Origin: Aspidiotus rigidus
Lineage: Eukaryota; Arthropoda; Insecta; Hemiptera; Diaspididae
Length of the DNA stretch: 64,000 bases
Assembly (NCBI GenBank): GCA_035079385.1
Contig: JAVHKY010000005.1
Coordinates: 2,542,001-2,606,000, forward strand
Reading direction: 5' to 3'
Below, piece after piece: positions 23,301 to 33,014 of the stretch. Positions within the stretch are counted from its first letter, which is position 1, and each line of letters starts with the position of its first letter. Made by a program: the position numbers and the translations under genes. The notes beneath the pieces were generated by a model, which saw only the letters and a program-made list of their open reading frames with translations, did not search any database and was not told the origin of the DNA.

Positions 23301-26300
23301 AGTCATTTTTTCTCCAGTAAATTCTTTACCTTGGTCACATCTGAGGGTTTTAAATTGACCAGGACCAGGAAATTCACTTTGAAGAAATCTAAGTGCTTTG
23401 AGCATACAACCTGCAGTTTCTTTTCCACTTTTGGACTTCAACATGAAAACTTGGAGAAAACGAGTAAAGTCATCCACAACACACATGACATAAACATACT
23501 TGGTTTGAAACGTTGATGGAGTTATTGGACCCATAAGATCGGAGTGTATTATCTCACAAGGTCTTGAGGCTCCTTCTCTATCCTTATTGAATGTTTTACG
23601 AGTTTGTTTTGCACTTGCACAAATTAAACAGTTTTCAATAGACAAATTGCATAACATTTCACCAACTCCCTCACTTACATATTTCAATTTATGAACTACG
23701 CTTGGAGAAATATGGCCCATTCTTCTGTGCCACAACTCTCCCTCCTGTTTCAGTAAATCTGTCTGTTGTGGCGAGAGTTTCTTTACAAATTTCCTTCTAC
23801 GATTATTGTTACGTCCTACTTTAAAATGGGATATTCTATTTTCAGAATCCCCAATAGTTGAGTCCCACTTGAATAGGTTTAGCTTGGAACTACTACTACT
23901 AGCATCGTATACATTTGACGTTATTTTTCTCACATTACGAATAATATCATTAATTTTAAGATTTTTATTAGATCCACTATTACCTACTACTCGACAACGT
24001 AGGTAGTATAATTTTCCATACATTTCAATAGGAGCAATTTTTCTCCTTAATTTTTTGCAAAATACAAACCCACTTAATGCCTCTAATGTAAGTGATGTTT
24101 TAAATTGTTGATTCATACAAGCTACACTTATTATGGGTTCATCAATCTCTGGTATAACTTGCACATTTTTAAGTTGAATCATTACTTTACTTTTTCCAGA
24201 AACTAATAGTATCAATAAAGTACCCTCTCCAACTGATAATGCACTGTTTTCTTTGCCTATAGTTTTAATAGTATGTGGTACTTCAAATTCATTATACTCA
24301 AAGAGATTATGTTCATCTCCAACTGCATGGTGCGTTGCACCACTATCCACCAAACAGACTAGAGACGTATCAAAGGCATCGCATATTGTAGGAAGAATAG
24401 AATACTCACTTTCCTTATTTCGCGGACAATTACGAGATTCGTGTGAGGGATCGCCGCACTGAAAACATACTCGTCCCTCATTTGGACAGTTTTCCTTTTT
24501 GTGAAAGTAAAGTCCACACTTCCCGCACATCAACAACTTCTTTTCATCGTACGTCAAACCAGCCAACTTTTTCAACTGATCAGGAGTATACAACGACTTG
24601 GGTTGACTCGATTTTGGTTGACTCCCAAAATTTGACTTTGGTCTATAATTTGTGTTACCAGCAGATCTATTACCCTGCAAACCCAGCTTATCTTTCGACG
24701 TTGATCCAAAATCCATTCTTGGATTTTTATACGGACTACCTACATTCTCCCTTGGAGATTCATTAACCAAACTACTTCTACCATTCGAATTAAAGTTAGA
24801 AAAATTACGTTTACCAAGAGACGAGTATTTCTCATGATCAAAAGCTAAAAACCGCTCCTTTACATAGTCGAAGGTAATTTTCTCTTTCGGGAATGAATTT
24901 AATGTAGAGTTGAATGTGAACATTGGAGATCTGTGATCGTATATTCCATCAATCTTCTGGACGAAAATTGTAGCCGCGTATTCATCAGAGAACGTTGTAC
25001 CCATTTCGCTATATTCCAACAACAATCGCTCAAATTCCGAAACAAACCTAATTGGCTCAAAACCATTCCTGAACCGTAAACTTATGAATCTATTATGTAA
25101 CTGTACTAAATCTTGAATTCGGCCCCCTCCAAACGTCTCCTTCAAGTGTTTCATTGCCGAAAATGCGGTGAAAATGTTGCTGCCACTAAGCTGCGTTTGA
25201 ATATTTTTTGACACAGTGGCCTTTACGTATTGGAGAGTCTGGGCATCCATTGTCACCCGCCTCATTGGGGACACATTTATTTGTGACCCGCACTCCGACT
25301 CAACAAACGGTAACAGGCCTAACGCCTTCAAGTCTAGCTCTATCATATTTTTCCACGACTTATAATTTTTGTGCCCAACCAGTTTTTCTCTTTCGTCAAT
25401 ATTCCTAATCGTAAAATTTGGGGTGACATACGCTTTGTCAATCGCAATCCATTCATTGGTCGTACTCGCCATCGCCGTTGTATTTGTCACCTCCATTGAT
25501 GAGGTACCGCGAGCATCCCCCGCCGCTGACAACGCATTTCGAACTTTCTCATTTACTAACTGCTCAATTAAATCATTGATGTTGATCACGTCGTCCATAT
25601 TTTTATTTTGATCTAGGCCTACCTCCTTGACCTCGTTATTTGTCATAGTCCCGTTTCTTTCAGTCTCAACACCAATGTCGTCAGCAAGCAACGCATCTTC
25701 ACCTAACATTGCATCTTCACCATTCATCATGGAATCGGAATCAGGATTAGGTACAGGAAAAAAAAAAAAATCGGATAAACCGAAAGATAATTAGTGACGT
25801 AAATCACGGTTGATGTTATTTTAGAGGACAGGTTGAGAAACTGAGTTTCCTCAACCGTGATTATGCTCGTACTAAAGATCTTTTTCAGAAGTTTGAACAA
25901 GGTTGATCCGTACTCAGTTAGGACGGTACATAAGTTAGTAACCAGTAATATGTGAGCGCGTAGAAGGAAAAGGATGGTTTCACCAACCTCAACAAGATTG
26001 ACTCGTGAGAGGCTGAAGAAAGCCATAAAACACGACAAGAATGCTGCATGGAAAGAGCTGTGTGAAATGGCAGAGGAGGACCCGTTTGACGAACCCTGCA
26101 AGATAATGCTGAGGAAGCTAAAGGGCCTCTCAGCAATGAGCCAAATGGACCCGGATGCTGTGAAGCGTGCCATTAATGGTCTGTTCCCGCAGTATCCACC
26201 ACCAATGGAAACAGCAGGTGTAGAATAAAAGGGTGGTATATCTCTCCTACATACTGAGACGTGGATGGAGCAGTCTATAGACTGGGGGCTAAGTATTGGA

Positions 26301-28601
26301 AAGCTCCGGATCCGGATGAGATACCAAGTCCAGTCTGGAACGCAGTACATCGAGTTGACCCGGCACTGTCCTTTGATAAGTACTCTCAATATGGCAAATG
26401 CTGGGGGACTGTTTCCTGTGCGGTGGAAGAAAACTAGGCTAGAAGGATAAACTACCTGGCTTGACATCCTTTTATCGACCACTTCGCCTGCTAGAAAACG
26501 TAAGGAAACTCCTAAAAAGAAAGACTCCAGAGCTAACTGAAAGAATCTCACCCAGCTGGAGGTCGGTCCTCAGGCCGTTCTTGTGGTGCGTCGTATTCAA
26601 CAGGATTTTCAGGGTGAAATTGCCACCAGGCGGTTAGATTATATGGTATGCAGATGACACACTTGTGGTACACACTGCCGAAACAATGATATATCGGTCG
26701 AAAGCAGTAATAAACCAGGCCTTAGATGCAGTGACAAGTTCGATCTAATCGGCCAGACTTGAACTTGCAGTAGGAAAGGCAAAGACTATATTATTATTCA
26801 CAACCCGTTGGAAGTTCAGTCCACTACCTTTCTCCTGCAATGTGAGGAAACCACAAATAAAGAGGCTATGAAGTATCTGGTTTGAGTTTCAGGCACTATT
26901 TCCTCATGGTGGCGGAAAAGGCGGACACGGTAGTGACCTGCCCAATCCGCCTGATGACAAACCTAGGAGAGCCGAGGGAACCTAGAAGAAGGGCGGTGGT
27001 GAGCACCGCATAATCGACCCTTCTTTATGGTGGCGGCGACCCCATGAAGACAGCCTACAGGAAGAATGAGATGAAAAAGATTCAACAAAGAGATGCACTG
27101 AGTTGTGTTAGTGTCTACTGCACGATTTCGACAGAAACTCTATGGATATTAGCTCATTCACCACCAATCGAGGTTCTTCCTGAGGACAGAGCGGTGGTGT
27201 TCGGAGAAAAGAAGAGGACAACGACCCATCGAAAGGTTTTACGGGTCAAGCTGGAGGCTAGGCGCGCGCTCCTTACTTGAGAAATGGAAAACACGCATTG
27301 CTAAGAGTGAGCTAGGGAAGTGGACGATTCCTGTGTTGATATGCGACCTTGATGAGTAGATGAACAGAGACCATAGTCTGCTGAACATTCACCTAACGCA
27401 AGTGTTAAGCGGCTATCAGACAACGTCTGTTCGCATTGCGATCAAGGGCGGGATGATGGACCACAGCGCACTTTACTGGAGTGCGTGAGGCGTGAACGCT
27501 TAAGTGGGCTCGGCTCAGTCGATCATTGCAAGGAGGTGTCTGCCTTTGTCTCCATGATCATAAAAATCGAGATGGAATGTGTAAATGCAAAGCCACGCTA
27601 TGCCCTACTGAACATCTATGTTTCATCTACATACGGACAATACTCCGCAGGAGAAAGACCAAGCATAGGGACTTCTTTCTCTCGTTCAGCGCGCATTCAA
27701 ACCGGTGTCGTACAGGAAAATTTTCATTGGATCGCAAAGAGCCTGACGAAAAAAAATTATTAAAATCCACAAGCTGATAAATCGATTAAAAGATAACCTT
27801 ATTTACATTATACTCGAATGAGGAACCGCCAGTATGAAAGACTGATTTTGGAAAGGCAACAATTGTGCAATTGGTGACCCCTATACCTGGTTCTATTTTA
27901 ACGCGCAACACTTCTAATTATGTAAAATGTCACCATTGCTAACTTCTTTCCCCAATCTTTCCATCGATGAAGGAAATTTATTTAAAAAATTATCCGGATG
28001 AACGACTAAACGAAATAATATCTCAACCTTGGCAATAAACTACAAATAAACTTTGATGAGTACACAAAGTTTACTTATTAATTTTTATTACTATTTTTTA
28101 TGGGCTGAAATAGCCTACGAAAAAAAAATAATATATACATTATCTAACACTAGGGATTTTATGTTTCTTAATGGGTAACTAAAGTTTGCTAGTCTGTGTC
28201 TCTAAGTAAGTTACCGTAATTTGTTCGATAAGTATATTTTTTGAAATTTAAAAATAAATACCTAAACAAATAAAATATTTTGATTTCTGATGACGTAGGA
28301 AGGATTTATTTCAAGTAAGCCTAACTCGTGCACAAATCCTGCACCAGCCTGGATGGTACATACTTGTATTCATTTAAAAAAAATTATTTTTTGGATGGAA
28401 CTTACCAGCGGGAATGCAGTTTATACAATATTCTTCCAATTCAGGACATGTACTGTAAGGTTCGTCTAATAGGCCGATAGCTACATTGAGCGGTTCGTCT
28501 CGAAAAAAGAATTTTCTCAAAAAGTGCACCACTTTCTCTGTGTCATCTATCGTAATTGGAACAATTGTATACGGCACATTGTTACTGGCGACTTCATTCA
28601 T
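17164..28601 (-). CDS. insect-type arylalkylamine (dopamine) N-acetyltransferase, three coding exons
   Basis: Exons 28601-28406, 18884-18593 and 17395-17164 join in phase (196+292+232=720 nt) to 239 residues. It is a GNAT-fold enzyme that transfers acetyl from acetyl-CoA to arylalkylamines such as dopamine, acting in cuticle sclerotisation and amine inactivation. Visible family marks are FFFRDEPLN (catalytic Glu36), GICLNG (80-85), the PKFKKIL stretch, VDRILD then ILSV, acetyl-CoA loop RGQGIC (150-155), CSSYYSAKAV (178-187) and a PH-K-Y tail. Ser179 and Ser183 match the serines of the Drosophila Dat catalytic centre. The loop ends in Cys where Gly/Ala is usual. Intron 1 (9.5 kb) holds a Copia element. 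A splice acceptor at 28626 shows a further upstream, probably untranslated, exon. The exact substrate is unknown. Confidence 0.85.
17396..18592 (-). other. acetyltransferase intron 2
   Basis: A 1.2-kb AT-rich intron. A hydrophobic 113-codon frame on the plus strand (18007-18348) has no domain and is probably chance in T-rich sequence. An A-run lies at 18347-18361. Confidence 0.7.
18593..18884 (-). CDS. acetyltransferase coding exon 2
   Basis: The acceptor TTACAG precedes 18884 and the donor GTAAGA follows 18593. The exon codes residues 66-163 with the central sheet and the acetyl-CoA loop. The in-frame stop just past the donor lies in the intron, so the exon must be spliced. Confidence 0.88.
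18960..19560. repeat. degenerate tandem array, about 50-60 bp unit
   Basis: Repeated units contain 'TATCATATATAGCTCGAGAG' and 'GAAATTTTTCTAAGTCCCCC'. At least nine copies vary in length. The same unit, often in inverse orientation, fills 37390-37790, 38340-38640 and 39290-39690. It lies inside intron 1 of the acetyltransferase. No spacer regularity of a CRISPR kind. Confidence 0.75.
19672..20191. repeat. AACAGGTTCCCTG-family repeat copy
   Basis: The copy opens with GCAGGGAACCTGTTCTATGG and closes with AGAACAGGTTCCCTGTTG, inverted. Upstream (19640-19671) is the family's CGGCTTCCTTGACGG block. The interior has four 'CTCGAGAGTGAAAATTTTTCCAA' tandem units. Confidence 0.65.
20270..20450 (-). repeat. 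3' LTR of the Copia element
   Basis: 181 bp, begins TGTTGAGGTTGGTG and ends AAAATAACA on the element's coding strand. No mismatch to the other LTR was seen. Confidence 0.88.
20451..20963 (-). other. Copia 3' untranslated region
   Basis: About 510 bp between the Gag-Pol stop and the 3' LTR. AT-rich, non-coding. The purine-rich tract normally adjoining a 3' LTR is not evident. Confidence 0.6.
20964..25730 (-). CDS. Copia Gag-Pol polyprotein, 1588 aa, intact
   Basis: A single uninterrupted frame. Gag has the Copia-type YKSWKNMIELDL region (about 123-134) and two CCHC zinc knuckles (C402-C405-H410-C415 and C422-C425-H430-C435). Protease has DSGATHH (D462). Integrase has the HHCC finger (H668, H673, C701, C704) and the D731, D799, E835 triad with a 35-residue D-E spacing. 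RT has QIDVKYAFLN (D1181) and YVDD (1265-1268). RNase H has FVDAD (D1430), AEAE (E1471) and YEDNNAA (D1507). All catalytic residues are present, so the element looks capable of encoding active enzymes. The first ATG pair lies 84 nt after the 5' LTR. There is no env-like frame. Confidence 0.95.
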   Translation of the reverse strand: MMNGEDAMLGEDALLADDIGVETERNGTMTNNEVKEVGLDQNKNMDDVININDLIEQLVNEKVRNALSAAGDARGTSSMEVTNTTAMASTTNEWIAIDKAYVTPNFTIRNIDEREKLVGHKNYKSWKNMIELDLKALGLLPFVESECGSQINVSPMRRVTMDAQTLQYVKATVSKNIQTQLSGSNIFTAFSAMKHLKETFGGGRIQDLVQLHNRFISLRFRNGFEPIRFVSEFERLLLEYSEMGTTFSDEYAATIFVQKIDGIYDHRSPMFTFNSTLNSFPKEKITFDYVKERFLAFDHEKYSSLGKRNFSNFNSNGRSSLVNESPRENVGSPYKNPRMDFGSTSKDKLGLQGNRSAGNTNYRPKSNFGSQPKSSQPKSLYTPDQLKKLAGLTYDEKKLLMCGKCGLYFHKKENCPNEGRVCFQCGDPSHESRNCPRNKESEYSILPTICDAFDTSLVCLVDSGATHHAVGDEHNLFEYNEFEVPHTIKTIGKENSALSVGEGTLLILLVSGKSKVMIQLKNVQVIPEIDEPIISVACMNQQFKTSLTLEALSGFVFCKKLRRKIAPIEMYGKLYYLRCRVVGNSGSNKNLKINDIIRNVRKITSNVYDASSSSSKLNLFKWDSTIGDSENRISHFKVGRNNNRRRKFVKKLSPQQTDLLKQEGELWHRRMGHISPSVVHKLKYVSEGVGEMLCNLSIENCLICASAKQTRKTFNKDREGASRPCEIIHSDLMGPITPSTFQTKYVYVMCVVDDFTRFLQVFMLKSKSGKETAGCMLKALRFLQSEFPGPGQFKTLRCDQGKEFTGEKMTTVLEKYDIVREESEPFCHEHNGTAERLNRTIQDRVRALLSDSGFPTGLWNFAVETACYIYNRTPHSSLNFITPFQKLYQKIPNLNNIRIFGSRVSVLHENIPKGKKFDPRSSSLWYLIGYTKTGYRVYNPISKEVLDTCNVRIYESELYKHEFYSQKHDIFMVHEDENSFNDNLQVTLSPFEEGEDGNDKVVDTLVLQDVPAKNLVSDSTSLDQSDDEVSILEYDIDDDWDEGGDISINLCSVVTKGGGYIESFESMHVLDNNVPMTYDEAMKSPEKDKWKIAIKKELDGIASLKVWDIVSRTKNMPVVPLKWIFTIKTNGTYKARIVAVGCRDKEIYSPEDKASPTPSIATILWLFIHSVKYQWDMIQIDVKYAFLNADIDRLKYVSVPQGIEYDNRKFVCKLNKALYGLKISPMCWNREFNSYMLSIGFSRCERESCLYTKNRNGLVTILLAYVDDIIISGSDNVGVKETLAQIQKRYEITILDFPENFLNINIKKCLSGKLFLNQKKYIESLLGKLNIKECTKVKTPMPPVSSQNSTQIDEEKLSLSYRQVIGALLFVANITRPDIAFAVNYLARHQVNPSKLDWSLLKRILLYLSGTKQLGILLECTGEGFEMFVDADFGGDFQTRRSTTGYIIRMFGCPVTWGSRIQSCIAESSAEAENNAICDASHHALFLARLSEETLKKSVFPITLYEDNNAAISINTTATKKSRVKHVELKYLKVREYVKNKLIKMVKIASRDQLADILTKGLSNDVFQNLRDAILSNGAEIVPVENSQ
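25814..25994 (-). repeat. 5' LTR of the Copia element
   Basis: 181 bp, matching the 3' LTR base for base by eye, with TG...CA ends. The sequence immediately following it on the coding strand, TCAACCGTGATT, is the exact complement of a segment inside the LTR (25851-25862). Confidence 0.88.
25995..27570 (+). pseudogene. decayed R1-type LINE (RT and C-terminal zinc motif)
   Basis: After the Copia LTR the plus strand reads RLKKAIKHDK, WKELCEMAEEDPF and KIMLRKL, the pre-RT segment of R1-clade ORF2. It continues in shifting frames with KAPDPDEIPSPVW (near 26290), WYADDTLVVHTAE (near 26640) and a C-terminal CSHCDQGRDD...LLEC motif (27430-27490). Several stops and frameshifts make it non-functional. 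A possible short leftward piece (about 20200-20269) precedes the Copia element, which would mean the Copia landed inside this LINE. Confidence 0.75.
27571..28404. other. remainder of acetyltransferase intron 1
   Basis: AT-rich sequence between the LINE remnant and the exon 1 donor. No further element or gene recognised. Confidence 0.5.
28406..28601 (-). CDS. acetyltransferase coding exon 1
   Basis: The exon starts at the ATG 8 codons inside a segment that follows the acceptor TTTGTTTAG at 28626 and ends at the donor G|GTAAGT (28405). It codes residues 1-65 plus the first base of codon 66, including FFFRDEPLN. Initiation upstream of the acceptor cannot be excluded because the frame stays open to it. 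Confidence 0.8.
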
Positions 28602-28626
28602 TTTTAGTTCTCCGTAATTCCGCACC

Positions 28627-29050
28627 TAAACAAAAGGAACATTGAAATAGAAAAAGAAGCTTAGTTTCTTACTTTGTTTCACTTTAACGATATTATGAAC
28701 TTTTTTCATGTAAAATGACTTCTCGGGGTGTGAAAGGAATATTGGAAATTTTTGAAAATGGGACATTGGGATATTTTTCTCCCTTAAGCTTTTCCATGGC
28801 TGAAAAGGAAAATAGGGGGGGGGGTGAGATGAACTAATTTAATCATTCTAATCTATTGTTGAACACAACTCGATGGGTTTATAAAATTTTAGGTGACATC
28901 ATCTAAGTATGGGAAACCCAAAATCATCTTGCAGATAATCTCACGTGTATTGCAATTATAAGATTTAGTTATCAGCTCCTACGCTGCAAGGATTCAATTA
29001 CTGATGACGTTTTAGATTCCGTTTCGGAAAACGATTCTATCGTGGTATGT
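28627..29050. other. upstream of the acetyltransferase exon
   Basis: Begins with the polypyrimidine and TTTAG acceptor that precedes exon 1 on the minus strand. The rest is AT-rich and non-coding with a G-run near 28816. The transcription start must lie further to the right and was not located. Confidence 0.45.
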
Positions 29051-29051
29051 A

Positions 29052-29662
29052 AAGTACCCAGCCCTATTATGGCCACCCTAAATTAAATTCGCTCTCACGT
29101 ATTCAATTTTTAGTCGTTTGAAGAAGTGAATCCTAGAATGTTTAGTTTAGAGTATCTACTTTCAGAATATCTGCTCAATTACATTTCAGTCGAGTCTCAA
29201 CTCTTTTTGAGTTATAGCTGAAACAAAAAAAACTTCAAATGGCCAAATTAAAAAATTTGTCACCTAATACGGCCACCCATCCAGTTCAAATGACGGAATA
29301 AAATGATATTTCCAACTTCGAAATGTTCGATTGTTCCTAGTGAGGTAAATAATGTACCAACTACTGAAATATGCAAGAAAGATACTTAATTGCCCCCCTT
29401 TTTCCCAACTTTTCCTCATCAAAAAGATACCTGAATAGGGCTGGCCATAATTATGTTGACTTGACAAAGCCGTTTTATCGCATTTTTAAAAACTTTCCAT
29501 AGAACAGTTAAAAAACGTTCGATCAGATCGGAACCGCCGGCAATGAACATAAATCAACATTCCCTTTCAAACAGTGCAGCCAGATTTTGAAAACACCGCT
29601 CAGCCGCTGAAATGTGCGAGATGGCCATATTAACGTGATGGCCATAATAGGGCTCGGTACTT
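29052..29662. mobile_element. 0.6-kb TIR element with TA flanks
   Basis: The termini AAGTACCCAGCCCTATTATGG and the complement of the right end AAGTACCGAGCCCTATTATGG differ at one position in 21. A TA dinucleotide flanks both. The interior has no intact frame but repeats the phrase 'GGCCACCC' and 'GGCCATAAT'. It is probably a non-autonomous Tc1/mariner-type element; the family is not known to me. Confidence 0.65.
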
Positions 29663-30850
29663 TATTTGACAGTATTCCTGGTATTACGTGACTCTCTACT
29701 CTAGATCCCTGCACCGATGGGATGAATTAGTGCAACTCACATTTCGTGAACCTGTTTCTGTTTCCTGGCTGTATATTCCCACCTACTTCTGAAACCTGCC
29801 AGGTACATGAAGAAAATACGAATGATGCTCAATTTGATAATAATTTGATTATTGCAAAAATCGTACAATTGAAAATTTTGACATCTTTTAAAAAGTTCTG
29901 TGGTGTATAGGACCACCCGACCACGGTATTGCTCAACATATCTAACACAATTTTTCTATCATTTCAATTTCCAGCTCAGTCACCCCAAAAATATTTTGCA
30001 ATATTGATCTACGCCAATGAAAAACGGATAAATTCACGCTAATAATGAACTAATTTTTCCACGTCAATAAAATTTTTGTTAGAACAGGAAATATTATAAA
30101 AATTAAATGCGTCGTAGGATGCATTTTAATATTCAAAGAATACTCCTGTAATTTATCATGATCTAGGCCATCTCTAATGGCGCAATAATCTTAGACCACA
30201 AATTCACTCGAGAATAATATTAATGGTATATATCGGTACCTATTTGAGTCGCCCGTATTTTTCATGTTAAAAATTTTGCGCAGGAAAACTCGAGAGCTTA
30301 TTACAAATTCACGAGAAGTCGGCTGAAAACTATTTCAAATTTTATTGCTTTTTAAATAATTTTGTGCCTATGACTGCAAGACTTGAATGTCGTGCAGAAA
30401 CCGGTTTACCGGTCCATCGTGAACTTCCTCGTAGGGTATGAACTCGAAACTCGGTCTAGTACTTCGTATATGGACGTAATAAAAATTAAATCGAAGATAA
30501 GTCTGAATGTTGACGATAATGTGTGTGCAGTAATCACGCATGGTGTATAAATATAGTAATTCTGGAAAATAATAATACTATGGTTCATTGTGCAAATCTG
30601 GATGTAAATATTATTTCGACTTGAGAGTATTGTATTGTGATTGAATTCGGGCTGCGGCTGTTATTTCTCCCCTAATGTTGAAATACTGACTAAAATTGAT
30701 TGTCTAACTACATGTCTTAGACAATTTAAGAGGTAGTTTTGGTTGGGGATTTCAATATCATATCTCACCTTTACGAGAAGTTACCCATAAACTACAGCAC
30801 TGATAAAAACAAAGCTGATCCCGTTGAGTAATTTATAATTACGTGTAACT
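29663..30850. other. AT-rich stretch without a recognisable gene
   Basis: Short frames only. Nothing recognised on either strand. Confidence 0.35.
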
Positions 30851-30859
30851 TGGTAGTTC

Positions 30860-33000
30860 ATGACCCCTATGGTGTCAAAACATTATTGCTCTAGTGTGAT
30901 CGACCTGGTCATCTCTAGTGTCAACTTTGCGAGTAATATGACTGACCTGAAGATTGAATCCAACACACTCACACCGCGCAGCTCAGTCCTTTTCTCTTTC
31001 GAAACCAAGCTAAAAAGGTACAATAGCTCAGTTGTAACTAAAGTAAATTACGACCTGGTATGCGACAAAATAGATAGTGGCCTTACTGAGAGATGGAGTG
31101 TATGTACTTCACCTCATGAACTTGATCGGCTTGTCAGTGACTTCTCGTATGAAATTACAAATATTTTTGAGGACTGCACTGAATACTTTACAGTTGCTGA
31201 GGGGAACTGGTGGATCCCAGAATTAGACATTCTAAAAAGTCTTATTAAGAAGATACACAGGCAAATCCATAAATTGAAGAAAAAAAGCGATGAAGCAACT
31301 GTCTGGGGTCAAAAACTCCTCCTCACAAAAATCAAAACGATATATAAAAACGACATTAACAAAGCTAAACTAGACAGATGGTCCAATTTTCTTAACAAGT
31401 CTAAAGACTGCTATTACCCCTACAAAATTGTGATCCAGAAATATGAGCCCCTCATACCCCCTTCCCCATCAAACATATGAATAGGGAAATATTCAATACT
31501 CGAGATAAATATAAATGCATTTTTGAGGAGTTTTTCCCAAAAAATCGATGACGTACAACCCTGAAATTGGAACCGACAAAAACTGTTTGGAGGTCCCTAC
31601 TATCTGTCCTGTTGATCTCAAACACATCGCCCGGAAAAAGGCTACCTTCTCTATTATCGGAAGGTTTTTCAATCAAAATTCTTGATTCTCATGCATTCTC
31701 GATGGGGCTTACCTTCGACCACAACCTTTTTTGGATTTCTGAATGTCACCTATATTCTCAAATATTTATTCCACTCCCGACTATAGGATGTAACCGAAAA
31801 CTACTCTGTTTATATGAAAGTCTCATGGGCTCCCAATTGGACTCCAGTTCCCCGATCTACTCCGAGTCCAACAATTTTTCTCTTCAATTACTAAAGACTG
31901 TTCAATCAACGGCTCCCAGAATGGCCCTAGGGGTATTCCGTACCAGTTTTAATCTCAGCTTCTGTGCTGAAGCAACCGAACTTCGTAAACTAACGTTGAC
32001 TGTCAATTTTCTTGCATTCGCAGCTCAATTTTAGGAATTCTCTACTCTCACCGCTTTCTCCTGCACCCTGTAATGCCTTATTAAATTTATCTTCAACCTC
32101 ATCTAGACTCGCTCCCGAAATTCAATCCTCTCCTCTTCATTGAATAATCCATTCCTCCGTGGCTAGATTGGATCTCACAAATATTCCCGTCGAGCGTAGA
32201 GTAATCACAGAAATGATTGCAGAATCCCCCAACCGTTACGCGAGTGGTTCTAAAACAAAAAATAAAGCAGGCTCTCCATATTCCATTCGGGACAAAATTA
32301 CGCCTCAACGTTTAAGGAACTTAGCCTCAGTTTTTACTGCTGAGTTGAGCGCTATTTGCTCCTATCTTGTCCTTCCTGTCGCAACTATATTCTACTATCT
32401 AACTCACTTTCCTCTCTCATATTTTTACAAGGTCCATATTCGAATCATCCCATCACCCAACGCATTCATGTCATTCTCTATAACCCTAACCTACACCAAA
32501 TCATCAGTCACCGTCATCTGGATTTTAAATCATATCGGTCACTCTCAACATACACGTTAATCGCGCGTCCAGAAACTTTACTGTTTTACCAAAAATTACC
32601 GACCCAACCCATTTACTGCCGTTCCAAAACCTCTGGCTTCTTGCCATGACCTCTGAAAAAATCAACCTCACGCAATAAACTGAGATCAATCAAAAGCTTT
32701 TCCCTATCCCTTGGTCCTCTTCAACTCCCGCCAAGAAGTCATCCTCTTCGATTTTAGAATCAGCCACACTCGGCTCACCCACTCTCACCTTCTCCTCGAT
32801 CTTCACGCTCCTCCATCTCATGTAACTACTGCCACCCAGATAATCTTTCAGTTCAACATCTCTATACATATACATTCCTTCAAAACCAACCGTTCCGCCT
32901 CAACGTTTCCTCATCCCTCCACATCGTTTTTAACTTCCTCAACTACCTACGTTCTATTTATTTATTCCGAGCGCTTTAACTATAAATTATTAAGTTCATT
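30860..33000 (+). pseudogene. degenerate RNase-H-bearing LINE with RT core deleted
   Basis: A 206-codon frame (30860-31480) matches the end of the endonuclease and the linker ahead of RT (SVIDLVISS, then WWIPEL and a KKIHRQIHKLK helix). It is followed almost at once by post-RT sequence (GLTFDHNLFW near 31710, then LKTVQ-APRMALGVFRTS near 31900), so the RT palm with its YADD is missing. RNase H remnants follow (ASGSKTKNKAG near 32250; SVFTAELSAI near 32330), then the C-terminal ISHTRLTHSHLLLD block (32755-32800). Domain order suggests the I-group of LINEs. Relatives lie at 36440, 51171 and 57048. Confidence 0.7.
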
Positions 33001-33014
33001 ATGCCACCAAATTA

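Larger units (their letters stand above)
20270..25994 (-). mobile_element. complete Copia-superfamily LTR retrotransposon
   Basis: A 5.7-kb element on the minus strand with 181-bp terminal direct repeats (20270-20450 and 25814-25994), each TGTTGAGG...ATAACA on the coding strand, and one long Gag-Pol frame. Order protease, integrase, RT, RNase H places it in Copia (Ty1) rather than Gypsy. The repeats look identical by eye, so insertion is recent. Flanking pentamers AGAAT and AGATT match at 4 of 5, so the target duplication is uncertain. No obvious polypurine tract precedes the 3' LTR. It lies in intron 1 of the acetyltransferase gene in the same orientation, and R1-type LINE sequence follows its right end. 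Confidence 0.92.

Noticed and set aside
22024..25611. Many plus-strand frames opposite the Copia Gag-Pol
   Set aside because: Antisense shadows of a strongly supported 1588-codon gene.
25727..26551. 274-codon minus-strand open frame running through the 5' LTR
   Set aside because: It overlaps the LTR and the antisense of a LINE remnant and has no domain; a chance frame.
28601..28625. GTG at 28625 as acetyltransferase start codon
   Set aside because: It directly follows a splice acceptor (TTTAG), so it is the exon edge; the ATG at 28601 is the first acceptable start.
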